From contig NZ_AP018225.1 of assembly GCF_002368035.1 (NCBI RefSeq), forward strand, positions 1 through 64,000: 64,000 nucleotides of DNA, in the 5' to 3' direction. The DNA is from Nostoc linckia NIES-25 (GTDB taxonomy: Bacteria; Cyanobacteriota; Cyanobacteriia; Cyanobacteriales; Nostocaceae). Numbering within the stretch: position 1 is the stretch's first letter; the number at the start of each line of letters is the position of its first letter. Made by a program: the position numbers and the translations under genes. This document shows positions 17,579 to 27,100 of this stretch, in pieces. Under the pieces are notes generated by a model. That model did no database searches. It was not told where the DNA came from and worked only from the letters and a program-made list of their open reading frames with translations.

Positions 17579-20500
17579 ATGAGTCAAGAACAGCACACCC
17601 AAGCCTATCTTAACCTCATTAATCAATTATTATCCTGTAATGATGGTGATGGCGCTAGAATTTTACAGGATAATCAGGAACTATTGGGGCTGGGATTGAT
17701 TGAGACAATGATAGGCGTAGGTCAAGAATTAGAAAAACAAGGAAGGGAATATGAGGCGCAATGGTTGATTGATGTGGCGTGGCAGTTAAAAAAATATTTA
17801 GGCTTAGTGGAGGATGAAACAACAGAAAACGACAACATTCCTCCAGACTATCTCAATTTCTTAATGGCAGTATTACAAAAAATCTATGAGAATCCCAACC
17901 CTCAGTTAATTTATCCTTTTCTGGCACAAAATCTGGATAAGCTAAATGAAAGCTGTGGTGAAATACTCTATCAATGGATAACAAATTTATTTACTACACT
18001 AAATCCGGTAGCATTCTATGAGCTATTGATAATGATGACAATATTTGGGAATCGGATGCAAGAATTTCCTCTTGGTGATCCTAAAAGTAATGTAGAAATC
18101 GCAATTAAAGCTTTTCAAGCTACATTAAAATTTTCTTCTTCTGATACCTACTCTTATAATTGGGCTAATTTACAATATAACTTGGGCAATGCTTACTTAA
18201 AGAGACTTAAAGGAGAAGAGATAGAGAATATAGAAGCTGCCATTGCTTGTTATCGCGAGTCCTTAAAAATTTATACTCCTAATTCTTTTCCTTCTGAGTG
18301 GTCAGATGCACAACATAATCTAGCAAGGGCTTACGGTCTTAAAGGTGAAAAATCAGGGGATGTAGAACTAGCTATTGCTTGTTATCGCGAGTCCTTAAAA
18401 ATTTATACTCCTGATTCTTTTCCTTTAGAATGGGCATCGACGCAAATGACACTGGGTCACATTTACTATGTTAAGAGAATTGAAGGAAACAAATTAGAGA
18501 ATATAGAGATAGCTATTTCTTGTTACAAAAAAGCATTAAAAATTTATACTCCTGATTCTTTTCCTTTAGAATGGGCATCGACGCAAATGACACTGGGTCA
18601 CATTTACTATGTTAAGAGAATTGAAGGAAACAAATTAGAGAATATAGAGATAGCTATTTCTTGTTACAAAAAAGCATTAAATGTTTATACTTTAGATGTT
18701 GCTCCTCTCTATTGGGCAAGGGTGCAAGATTTGTTGGGACTAATTTACTTTGAAAGTACCAAAGAAGAGAAAAAAGAAAATTTAGAAATAGCAATTTATC
18801 ATTTTAAACAATCATTAAAAGTTTATATTTTAGATACAAATAGTGTCTCTAAAAAAGAGGAAAATTTAAGATGGGCAGATATACAAAATAATTTAGGCAG
18901 AGCCTATTTTGCCAGAGTTGAGGGAGATAAAGGGGAAAATTTAGAAATAGCTATTCATTCTTATCAACAGTCATTAATAGTTTATACTTTAGAGAATTTT
19001 CCTGAAAAATGGGCAGATTTACAGCACAATCTAGGTAATGTCTATTGTAACAGAATAAAAGGAGATAAAGCAGAAAATTTAGAAACAGCTATTTGTTATT
19101 ATCATGAATCATTAAAGGTTTATCCATGTGACACCTTTCCTAAAGATTGGGCACTAACACATAATGCTTTGGGTTTAGCTTACTCAGATCGAATAAAAGG
19201 AGATAAAGCAGAAAATTTAGAAACAGCTATTTACTATTTTTCTGAGTCTTTGAAAATTTTTACTTTCGATAATTTTCCTTTTGAATGGTCAAGCACACAA
19301 AATAATCTTGGCAAAGCTTACACAGAGCGAATAAAAGGAGAAGAAGCAGAGAACTATGAGGCAGCTATTTATTGTTATCTCGAATCCTTAAAAGTCTCTA
19401 TTTTTAGTGATTATCCAGTGAAATGGGCATCACGAAAAATGAATCTTGGTAATGCCTATTGTAAGAGAATTAAAGGAGATAAAGCTGAGAATATTGAAAA
19501 TGCGATCGCTACTTTGAATGAAGCTATGAAGGTTTATACTTTTGATGCTTTTCCTTATGAATGGGCACTAACACAAAATAGTCTTGGTACCATTTATAGT
19601 GGAAGAATTAGAGGGGATAAAGCTAACAATTTAGAAAAAGCAATTAAGTGCTATCACAATACCTTAAAAATTTGTACAAAAGAAAATAATCCTCTGATTT
19701 GTTTAATGGCTGCCCGTAATTTAGGCATCCTACACTACGAGGAAAAGCAATGGCAACTTGCCACAGAAGCCTACCACCTCGCCATTGAAGCCCTTGAAAA
19801 TGCCAGATTAGAATCACTAAACCCCCAAAGTCGTAAAGAGACCCTCTCTAATGCCATTGATATCTTTCATCGCATTGTGCAAGCCCATCTCAACCTCCAT
19901 CAACCAGATCGAGCATTAGAATATATCGAACGCAGCAAAGCGAGAAACCTTGTCGAATTAATGACCCAAAAAAGTCTTAAACCTCAAGGAGTTGATCGCG
20001 TAACTATCGCTCAATGGGATGAATTACGTCAAAGAGTAGTTAATGAACAAATCCGCCTCCAAAGTCAAAGCATTAACCAAAATTTAAATTTCATCCTTAC
20101 TGATAACTTGGCCCCTTATGTGACAGATCAGAGCCGTCTCAAAGAATATCAACAAGAATTAGATAATTTTATCGAGCATAAAATTACCCCCATCGATCCC
20201 ACTTTCAAACTCACTCAAAAAGTTGAACCTATCTCTTTTAAAGAGATTCAAGTATTAATCGACCCAGAAACTTGTCTGCTGGAATGGTACATCACTAGAG
20301 AAAAAATCTTAGCCTTTGTCGTCTCTGCGGATAGAAATATTCAATATTGGGAATCATCAGAAACAGATTTTAGAGCATTAATTAATACTTTTATTAATTA
20401 TTTCCAACTTTACTACTCCCAAAAAGGTAAACAAGAATGGATCGATCAAGTTCCTAACCTCCTGCAAACCTTCGCAGATATCATTCACATTAATGATATC

Positions 20501-21430
20501 CTTACCCTTATTCCCGATACTTGTAAACGCCTAATTATCATTCCCCATCTTTATTTACATATCTTACCAATTCATGGTTTACCTATTTCTAATTCCCTTA
20601 TTTTTAATGGAAGTCGAGAAGGCTCGGAGTTACACGACCTATTCCCCAAAGGTGTACAATATGCCCCCAGTTGCCAACTTTTGCAAATTGCTCAAACTTT
20701 CCACCATTCCGAATTTAATCAACTATTTGCCATCCAAAACCCAACCAAAGATTTACTTTACACTGATCTAGAAGTAAATGCCCTCATAAACTTCTTTGCC
20801 GAAAGCCGAATTTTTATCAAAGATAACGCCACCAAGGACATAGTTACCTCTCATTTACAATCTTCAGATTACCATTGTTATCACTTCTCTTGTCATGGTA
20901 GATTTAACCTCTATAATCCCCTAGAATCCGCTTTGTTTTTAGCCAACAATGAACCCTTAAGCTTAAACGAAATCTTTGAATTAAACCTCAAAAAATCTAG
21001 CCTTGTCGTGCTTTCCGCTTGTGAAACAGGATTAACCGATTTTCAATCTCTTAGCGACGAATATATCGGCTTAACTAGTGGTTTTCTATTTGCTGGTAGC
21101 CGAAACGTTGTCAGTAGCCTATGGACAGTAAGTGACTTATCTACTTCATTCTTAATAATTAAATTTTATGAAATCTTATTTGACGAAACTCAGCAATTTC
21201 CAGTAGCCGTAGCATTAAAAGAAGCCCAACATTGGTTACAGAATTTGACCATTGAGGAACTAGACAAATTTCTAGAACAATACAAACTACAGCTTGAAAA
21301 AACACTTGCCCAGCTACGAATAGGCCAACGCCGAAGAGTCGAAGAATCTTTGAAACAAATCAGGCAACGTCAACCGTATCCATTTGCCAATCCGTACTAT
21401 TGGGCAGCCTTCACCGCTACAGGAGCTTAG
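17579..21430 (+). CDS. TPR-CHAT caspase-like protein
   Basis: This is a 1283-aa protein. Residues about 160-770 contain a dozen TPR-like repeats of 47-50 residues with a recurring pattern NLGNAYxxRIKGDKAENLExAIxxYxxSLKxY. Residues about 950-1283 are a CHAT domain. The catalytic pair is visible: His in HFSCHGRFN (about 1105) and Cys in VLSACETGLTD (about 1148). CHAT proteases are caspase relatives; in type III-E CRISPR and gasdermin loci they are released by a signal and cleave a partner. No cas genes are present here. A 136-aa gene converges on it with a four-base overlap and is the obvious candidate partner or substrate. The TPRs should sense or scaffold the trigger. No ribosome site is evident before the ATG. 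Confidence 0.92.
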   Translation: MSQEQHTQAYLNLINQLLSCNDGDGARILQDNQELLGLGLIETMIGVGQELEKQGREYEAQWLIDVAWQLKKYLGLVEDETTENDNIPPDYLNFLMAVLQKIYENPNPQLIYPFLAQNLDKLNESCGEILYQWITNLFTTLNPVAFYELLIMMTIFGNRMQEFPLGDPKSNVEIAIKAFQATLKFSSSDTYSYNWANLQYNLGNAYLKRLKGEEIENIEAAIACYRESLKIYTPNSFPSEWSDAQHNLARAYGLKGEKSGDVELAIACYRESLKIYTPDSFPLEWASTQMTLGHIYYVKRIEGNKLENIEIAISCYKKALKIYTPDSFPLEWASTQMTLGHIYYVKRIEGNKLENIEIAISCYKKALNVYTLDVAPLYWARVQDLLGLIYFESTKEEKKENLEIAIYHFKQSLKVYILDTNSVSKKEENLRWADIQNNLGRAYFARVEGDKGENLEIAIHSYQQSLIVYTLENFPEKWADLQHNLGNVYCNRIKGDKAENLETAICYYHESLKVYPCDTFPKDWALTHNALGLAYSDRIKGDKAENLETAIYYFSESLKIFTFDNFPFEWSSTQNNLGKAYTERIKGEEAENYEAAIYCYLESLKVSIFSDYPVKWASRKMNLGNAYCKRIKGDKAENIENAIATLNEAMKVYTFDAFPYEWALTQNSLGTIYSGRIRGDKANNLEKAIKCYHNTLKICTKENNPLICLMAARNLGILHYEEKQWQLATEAYHLAIEALENARLESLNPQSRKETLSNAIDIFHRIVQAHLNLHQPDRALEYIERSKARNLVELMTQKSLKPQGVDRVTIAQWDELRQRVVNEQIRLQSQSINQNLNFILTDNLAPYVTDQSRLKEYQQELDNFIEHKITPIDPTFKLTQKVEPISFKEIQVLIDPETCLLEWYITREKILAFVVSADRNIQYWESSETDFRALINTFINYFQLYYSQKGKQEWIDQVPNLLQTFADIIHINDILTLIPDTCKRLIIIPHLYLHILPIHGLPISNSLIFNGSREGSELHDLFPKGVQYAPSCQLLQIAQTFHHSEFNQLFAIQNPTKDLLYTDLEVNALINFFAESRIFIKDNATKDIVTSHLQSSDYHCYHFSCHGRFNLYNPLESALFLANNEPLSLNEIFELNLKKSSLVVLSACETGLTDFQSLSDEYIGLTSGFLFAGSRNVVSSLWTVSDLSTSFLIIKFYEILFDETQQFPVAVALKEAQHWLQNLTIEELDKFLEQYKLQLEKTLAQLRIGQRRRVEESLKQIRQRQPYPFANPYYWAAFTATGA
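18395..18676 (+). repeat. Exact 141-bp tandem duplication inside the TPR region
   Basis: Bases 18395-18535 and 18536-18676 read as identical copies of 141 bp, equal to 47 codons or one TPR-like unit, and identity continues five bases further. The duplication keeps the frame. Exact identity implies a very recent event, so strains should differ in TPR number here. Confidence 0.9.
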
Positions 21431-21837
21431 GATTTAGTTACACCACAAACCTTTTTTATCCCCAATTTAAAAGCACAAATACCAATTGCGGTTGCCACAC
21501 CTGGAGGAATGCCAGCACCAATAGAAATTGGCTCTATTGCTGGTACAATAAGTCCCAATTCTAATGCTTCTCTAACCTCTTCCTGACAGATAAACTTACG
21601 GCATTTTTCTAGCAAATCACTCATCGATCTATCAGCTTCAGTGCCTGTTTCTCGCATTAACAACAACGGTATAGCATCCTCTAGATAGCCTTCACATTCG
21701 CCCTCAATCACATCTAAAGCAGCAATCGCTGCGCTCGCATCTGGATTGTGATAATTTGCCAGTTCAGCACGATATTTGGTACTTTCTTCAGGAGTAAGTT
21801 GGATTGAGTCGATAACCATAAATTTCTTTAATGCCAT
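21427..21837 (-). CDS. 136-aa protein convergent with CHAT gene; candidate CHAT partner
   Basis: I do not recognise the family. The acidic helical N-terminal part contains LTPEESTKYRAELAN and a segment with a single Cys (GECEGYLED). The C-terminal 40 residues are hydrophobic and glycine/proline-rich (SIGAGIPPGVATAIGICAFK), able to insert in a membrane or bury in a complex. Its stop overlaps the CHAT stop by four bases on the opposite strand. AAGG lies before the ATG at a usable distance. Such small proteins beside CHAT genes could be protease substrates released as toxins, or inhibitors. This role is inference from position and the hydrophobic tail. Confidence 0.65.
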   Translation of the reverse strand: MALKKFMVIDSIQLTPEESTKYRAELANYHNPDASAAIAALDVIEGECEGYLEDAIPLLLMRETGTEADRSMSDLLEKCRKFICQEEVREALELGLIVPAIEPISIGAGIPPGVATAIGICAFKLGIKKVCGVTKS

Positions 21838-22275
21838 TTTTATTTACCTTATTATATTGTGTCAAGGTAATCATCTAGGTAAAGTAGCTCAAATACCGTG
21901 ATGATAGAAGTTTTGCTTTGCCTAGACAATACATAAATATTACCTAGATAAAAACCAGAGCTATAACGGTGGCACAGGTAACATACCCTTAGTGATGAGC
22001 TACGAGCTACGGCGGGGCGTAGCCCATCGCTAGAAGAGAAGCATTTGATTCCTCCAGTTATTCAGTTAATACCCGCAAACCCCTATTCCTAGAGCGTCCC
22101 TTCTAGATCGATAAACCTCTATTTTCCTATCCTTAAAGCGTTTCCCCTAGATCCTTATAACAGGATAAAGCGATCTAGGCATAATTCCAGCAAAACTGAC
22201 TAGTTGTGTTACCCCCTAAACGCTACAATCTGCCGTATTAAGGGCAATCAATATTTATAACTGCAATTTACACTC
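21838..22275. promoter_or_regulatory. parAB leader with CTAGA-type repeats; candidate centromere
   Basis: This 438-base non-coding stretch lies upstream of parA. ATCTAGGTAA (21873-21882) and TTACCTAGAT (21940-21949) are a perfect 10-bp inverted pair. Further CTAGA-core words follow: CCTAGACAA near 21920, and two imperfect direct repeats at 22082-22109 and 22126-22153 (CCTATTCCTAGAGCG... and CCTATCCTTAAAGCG..., both ending CTAGATC). Another is GATCTAGGC near 22174-22182. Reiterated motifs upstream of parAB are typical of plasmid centromeres and ParA operators. Which copies are functional cannot be read. Confidence 0.6.
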
Positions 22276-23049
22276 GTGAGCAAAACCCTCATTATTGCAC
22301 TATTTAACCAAAGTGGCGGTGTCGCTAAAACAACGCTCACTCAAAACTTAGGCTACCAGCTTGCACTAAAAAAACGTCGTGTTTTGCTGATCGATATAGA
22401 TCCGCAAGCTAGCTTAACTACTTTCATGGGGCTTGAACCTGACGAATTAGACCAAACTATTCAGCAAGCAATTGTTGATAACAAACCATTGCCGATTTAT
22501 CCTGAATTAATTCACGGTATGGCGCTTGTCCCTGCTGATATCAATCTTGCAGCCTGCGAAATGCAGTTAGCAAGTGCGATCGCCAGAGAATATCGCCTGA
22601 AAAATGCGCTTGCCACAGTGCAAGATAAATACGACTTCATTCTCATTGACTGTCCCCCTTCTTTGGGACTACTCAGTATTATCAGTCTGACTGCTGCTAC
22701 TCACATTCTCGTTCCTATCCAATGCCAATTTAAATCGTTTAAGGGAACAGAACTTTTACTCAGTACCGTAGCTCAAGTCCGAGGTCATACCAACCCCGGT
22801 TTACAATTTGCTGGGTTTGTTCCCACAATGTTCGATAGTCGCACCGCTCAAGAATCGCGCACTGTGAAAGCTGTACAAGAACAACTATCAGATATTGGCA
22901 CTGTGTATCCACCGATTCCCAAAACGATTGCCTTTGCCGATGCCTCTGAACGTAGAGTACCCTTAACATTATTTGATAAAAATCATCCCGCAGTCAGCGT
23001 ACTCAAAAAAATTGCCAATAGTTTAGATAAACTCGAACTTCTACCGTGA
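22276..23049 (+). CDS. parA: ParA-family partition ATPase
   Basis: This 257-aa protein has the deviant Walker A motif NQSGGVAKTTLTQNLG at residues about 9-24, switch segment VLLIDIDPQASLT, and FILIDCPPSLGLLS. There is no N-terminal HTH extension, so it resembles the short type Ib/Soj class. It drives plasmid or chromosome segregation by ATP-dependent DNA-binding cycles with ParB. The start is GTG at 22276. Its stop overlaps the parB start by four bases (GTGA), giving coupled translation. The CTAGA repeats upstream are the likely regulatory and centromere sites. Confidence 0.95.
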   Translation: MSKTLIIALFNQSGGVAKTTLTQNLGYQLALKKRRVLLIDIDPQASLTTFMGLEPDELDQTIQQAIVDNKPLPIYPELIHGMALVPADINLAACEMQLASAIAREYRLKNALATVQDKYDFILIDCPPSLGLLSIISLTAATHILVPIQCQFKSFKGTELLLSTVAQVRGHTNPGLQFAGFVPTMFDSRTAQESRTVKAVQEQLSDIGTVYPPIPKTIAFADASERRVPLTLFDKNHPAVSVLKKIANSLDKLELLP

Positions 23050-24008
23050 GCAGCAAACGCAACGACCCCTACACTGCAATCAAAAAACCAGTCGAACTGC
23101 TGTTTGGCAGCAGTACAACTGGTACGCAGCTTGATAATCAAGCTAATGCTACCAACACGATCGCTATTACTAAAATCAAGCTGCCTCCCTCGCAACCCCG
23201 TCGCTACTTTGACCCTCAAAAGCTGGAAGAACTATCGCGTTCGATAAAAGAATTGGGTATTCTCGAACCTCTGCTGGTGCGTCCGCTGACTGGAGGTGAT
23301 TATGAGTTAGTAGCGGGAGAACGGCGCTACAGAGCGGCAACAATGGCAGCATTAACCGAAGTACCGATAGTTGTAAGGGAAATGGATGATGCGACGACAT
23401 ACCAAGTCCGCCTCGTTGAAAACCTGCAACGCGAAGACCTTAACCCCCTAGAAGAAACTGAAGGTATCCTCGAACTATTGGCTTTGCGGCTAGAAACAAG
23501 CGTTGATGAAACCGTCAAACTGCTGCAAAGAATGGAAAACGAAGCTAAAGGGAAAATTACCCGTAACGTTACGGGTAACGCTCAAACTTTGCTTGTTGAA
23601 GAAGTATTTACAGCGTTGGGGCGCATGAAGTGGGACTCATTTGTTCGCAATCGCCTTCCCCTGCTCAGTCTGACTCCTGATGTACTGGAAGTGCTGCGTT
23701 CTGGGAAAATTGAGTATACCAAAGCACGCGCGATCGCACGAGTTAAAAATGAGAAAATCAGAAAGGAACTGCTAAAAACAGCAATTGACCATAACTTGTC
23801 ACTTAGCGAAATTAAACAGAAAATCCAAGAAATTGACCAACACTCTGAATCACATCCATCTGCTCAAACAGAATCTATAGCCTTGAAAGAACGTGTCGAT
23901 AACACTTTCCAACGTTTTAAAAAAGCGAAATTGTGGGACGATCCTAAGAAAAAGACGAAGATAGAGAAACTGCTCTCCCAACTTGAAGCATTAATGAAAG
24001 AGGATTAA
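23046..24008 (+). CDS. parB: ParB-family partition protein
   Basis: This 320-aa ParB/Spo0J-type protein has the N-terminal clamp and CTPase motifs LPPSQPRRYFD, LLVRPLTGGDYELVAGERRYRAA and VRLVENLQREDLNPLEE. A central helix-turn-helix region follows, and a helical C-terminal dimerisation tail ends in LLSQLEALMKED. The GTG start overlaps parA. It binds a centromere and loads as a clamp, stimulating ParA. The segment KGKITRNVTGN is encoded by a perfect 22-bp palindrome, discussed separately. Together with ParA this is a complete type I partition pair. Confidence 0.93.
   Translation: MSSKRNDPYTAIKKPVELLFGSSTTGTQLDNQANATNTIAITKIKLPPSQPRRYFDPQKLEELSRSIKELGILEPLLVRPLTGGDYELVAGERRYRAATMAALTEVPIVVREMDDATTYQVRLVENLQREDLNPLEETEGILELLALRLETSVDETVKLLQRMENEAKGKITRNVTGNAQTLLVEEVFTALGRMKWDSFVRNRLPLLSLTPDVLEVLRSGKIEYTKARAIARVKNEKIRKELLKTAIDHNLSLSEIKQKIQEIDQHSESHPSAQTESIALKERVDNTFQRFKKAKLWDDPKKKTKIEKLLSQLEALMKED
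23557..23578. repeat. Perfect 22-bp palindrome within parB
   Basis: The segment reads TTACCCGTAAC followed by its exact reverse complement, encoding ITRNVTG. A perfect 22-bp palindrome is not needed by the protein. It could be a parS site inside the gene, as some plasmids have, or a cruciform or dispersed palindromic repeat. It does not match the canonical Bacillus-type parS. Confidence 0.85.
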
Positions 24009-24108
24009 AGCTTTCTTTCATTGCGTTTTCGTAGACTATACCAAGATATACCTGTGAGTTTTGCTTAGATAAAGGGAATAATTAGGCTATCAGGTCTAAT
24101 CTACAACC

Positions 24109-27100
24109 ATGTCGCCTCGTATCATTAACGATCGCTATTTCCTTCTTCCCAAGCCACGCTCAGGTGGCATGGCTGATGTTTACAAGGCAAATGACGGAGA
24201 AAACGATGGTCGCCTTGTAGCAGTCAAAGTTTTCAAACATGGGCAGATTGAAGTAGACATCTTAGCTGAATCCTTCCGGCGCGAAACTCAGGCACTTAGA
24301 GAGTTAAAGCATCCCAGCATTGTTGAGCTTTTTGATTCAGGACGAGATAAACAGACTGGAGAATATTTCTTGGTCTTAGAGTGGATGGAGAAGGATTTAG
24401 CAGCACTGCTGAAAGAAGCTCCATTAGAGGGGTGGGATTCTTATTGGGAGAGGTTAGCTCTTCCAATACTGAATGCCCTTGCATTCTCTCATGAGCGTAA
24501 ATATGTCCATCGGGATCTTAAACCGAGCAATATTCTAATTGGTAGCGATGGCAGGTTAAAACTGGCTGATTTTGGGATTTCCAAACTCAGGGGTTATTTC
24601 CGACCAACTGTAACGTTAAGAGAATTTGCCTCTCGTCCCTTTACACCTCAAGAAGAAGATGACGGTTCTTACCCTTATACCCGTGATGTCTTTAGTTTTG
24701 GGGTAATGACACTGAAATGTTTGACAGAGGTCGATCTCGATTACAGTAGCTTTTCGAGGGCGATTGCCGCCCTTGATGCTCCCCCTGAAGTCATCGAAAT
24801 TATCGAACGTGCTGTCTCAAACGATCCTGCTGAACGGCAACCAAACGCAGAAGTATTATTAGCAGAGTTAGAAGCAATTCAGCAGAAGCGTTCGCGCAAG
24901 CAAACAACCCGGAAATACTCTTGTTATCTCCAACTAACTCGTAATGCTGTAAGAAACCTTGAGAATGAGCTTCAGTTAGCAGAGACGGAAATTCAGAAGG
25001 TTCTACTTGAGGACTTAAATGCTGGATGTGGCATTGCTAAGAAGTCAAGCAGTGGCACAAATGGACAATCTGCTGATAATCACTATTCAATTTTTGGCTT
25101 CTCTTACCGCTATTTAGTAGCAGCAGAGCAAGATTGCCTAGTTGTAATCAATGCTCAAAGCTTTTCTAGCGTTGTCCTGGAACAAAACCGCGAACGATCC
25201 TGGCAAGCGTCTTATGAATTCAAATTTGGAAAACCAATCGTCAAATGGGAAGCTGAGGATGTCATTAGAGAACTTCAGTTGGCGGTGGAAGAACATGAGG
25301 CGAATTTAAGGCAATCACGAGCCGAAGAGGAGAAGCAACGTATCTTTCGAGTGTGGTGGGACATTCTCAGGGCGAAGACAGACTGGGAACAGAAGCGAGA
25401 AGAGCCGATTAAATACACAAGTGCTACACCTGATGGCAGTCGTGTCATTTTTCAAATTGCAGAATTACCAGAGTCAGACATTACCGGACAACCACGCCAT
25501 GTAACACGTTCCAACGGATTTAGCATTTTGGGTGGAGACGTAGTGGAAGTGGTTGATGACAAACTGGTTTTGTATGTGAAATACGGCGAACCAGATCGCT
25601 TACCCCAGACAGGGGAACTGCGATTTGATACTCGCTTGGCTGAAATTGCCCTGAACCGCCAGAAAAATGCCCTAGATGCAATTCGGTACGATCGCGCTGT
25701 TCGTTCTGACTTACGAGAGTTACTAGTCAATCCTCTAGAAATTCAAGCTCCTACTTTGGATGTCGAGATTAAATTCATCCAATCTTTGAATGAGTCCCAA
25801 AAGGAAGTTGTAAAAGCAGCCCTGTCAATACAAGACTTTCTGTTAGTTCAAGGGCCACCAGGAACAGGTAAAACAACGTTTATTACAGAAGTCATCCTGC
25901 AAACCCTTCAGCAAAATCCTGAAGCCCGAATTCTACTAAGTTCTCAAACCCACGTTGCACTCGATAACGCATTGGAACGGATTCAAGAGAAAAACTCTAA
26001 CTTGAAGCTGATTCGCATTGGCAATCATGAGCGGGTATCAGAAGGTGTTTACTCGTTGCTTTTAGAAGAACAAATGGGGAAGTGGCGGGAAAATGCCATC
26101 GCCCAAGGGCAACAGTTCCTCGCTAATTGGTCTGCACGTAGCGGAATTTCTCAGCAGGATTTGGAGAAAGCAGTTCTATTTCAAGAGTTAAAAAATATTG
26201 CCTTGAACCTAGAGTCTTTAAGAGTAGAACTGGCAAGCCGTAAGCAGGAAAGGGAAGATAATTTTTCCGCACTCAATGATGAAGGAAAACCCAAATCTCG
26301 ACGACAGCGAAATGTACCAAAAGACAGGGTGGAGGAGTTTCAACGGTTAGAAGAGGAAATCGAACAACTAGAGAAACAGGCAAAGACTGCACGGGATGAG
26401 CAGAAACAGAAAGCAAAACGTCTTCAAGAAATTACCCACATCAAAACTATTGATGAATTGCTAAGATTATCAGCTGCGGAATTAGAGCAGAAGGGCAAGA
26501 GCTTGATCGATCCTAACTCACCCAATGCAAGAACTCTCCAACAACTAATTAGTCTACAAACAGAATGGTTCGAGCAGTTTGGGCGTAATGAACGATTTAA
26601 TGCACCTTTGATCAAGCGATCGCAAGTTATAGCAGGAACTTGTATTGGCATCCCCAGAGAAATTTCCGACATTGAATTTGATTTGTGCATTGTTGATGAG
26701 GCTTCTAAAGCAACCGCGACTGAAGTTTTAGTACCAATGGCGCGTTCAAAAAAATGGATACTGGTAGGCGATCCCAAGCAACTACCTCCGTTTCAAGATG
26801 AAGCCAGCCGAAATTCCGAATTTTTGGAAGAGTATGAATTAGCGCCAGAGGACATTCAAGAAACCTTGTTCGATCGCTTGTTAAGAACCTTACCGGATGG
26901 TTGCCGTAAGATGCTGGCAATTCAGCATCGAATGGTTGAGCCGATAGGAAAGTTGATTAGCACCTGCTTTTACGGAGAGGAATTAAGCAGTAATGGGCCT
27001 GCAATAGATAAAACTTTGAGTAAAGTTCTGCAACGACCTGTTACATGGCTGACTACCTCAAAGCTACAAAATAGCCGCGAACAAGTGGTTAAGTCTAGCT

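Noticed and set aside
17579..21430. Calling the CHAT protein a type III-E CRISPR (Craspase) component
   Set aside because: No cas7-11-like gene and no CRISPR array are present in the window.
21838..24008. Canonical Bacillus-type parS near parAB
   Set aside because: I did not see TGTTTCACGTGAAACA or a close variant; only the CTAGA words and the parB palindrome stand out.
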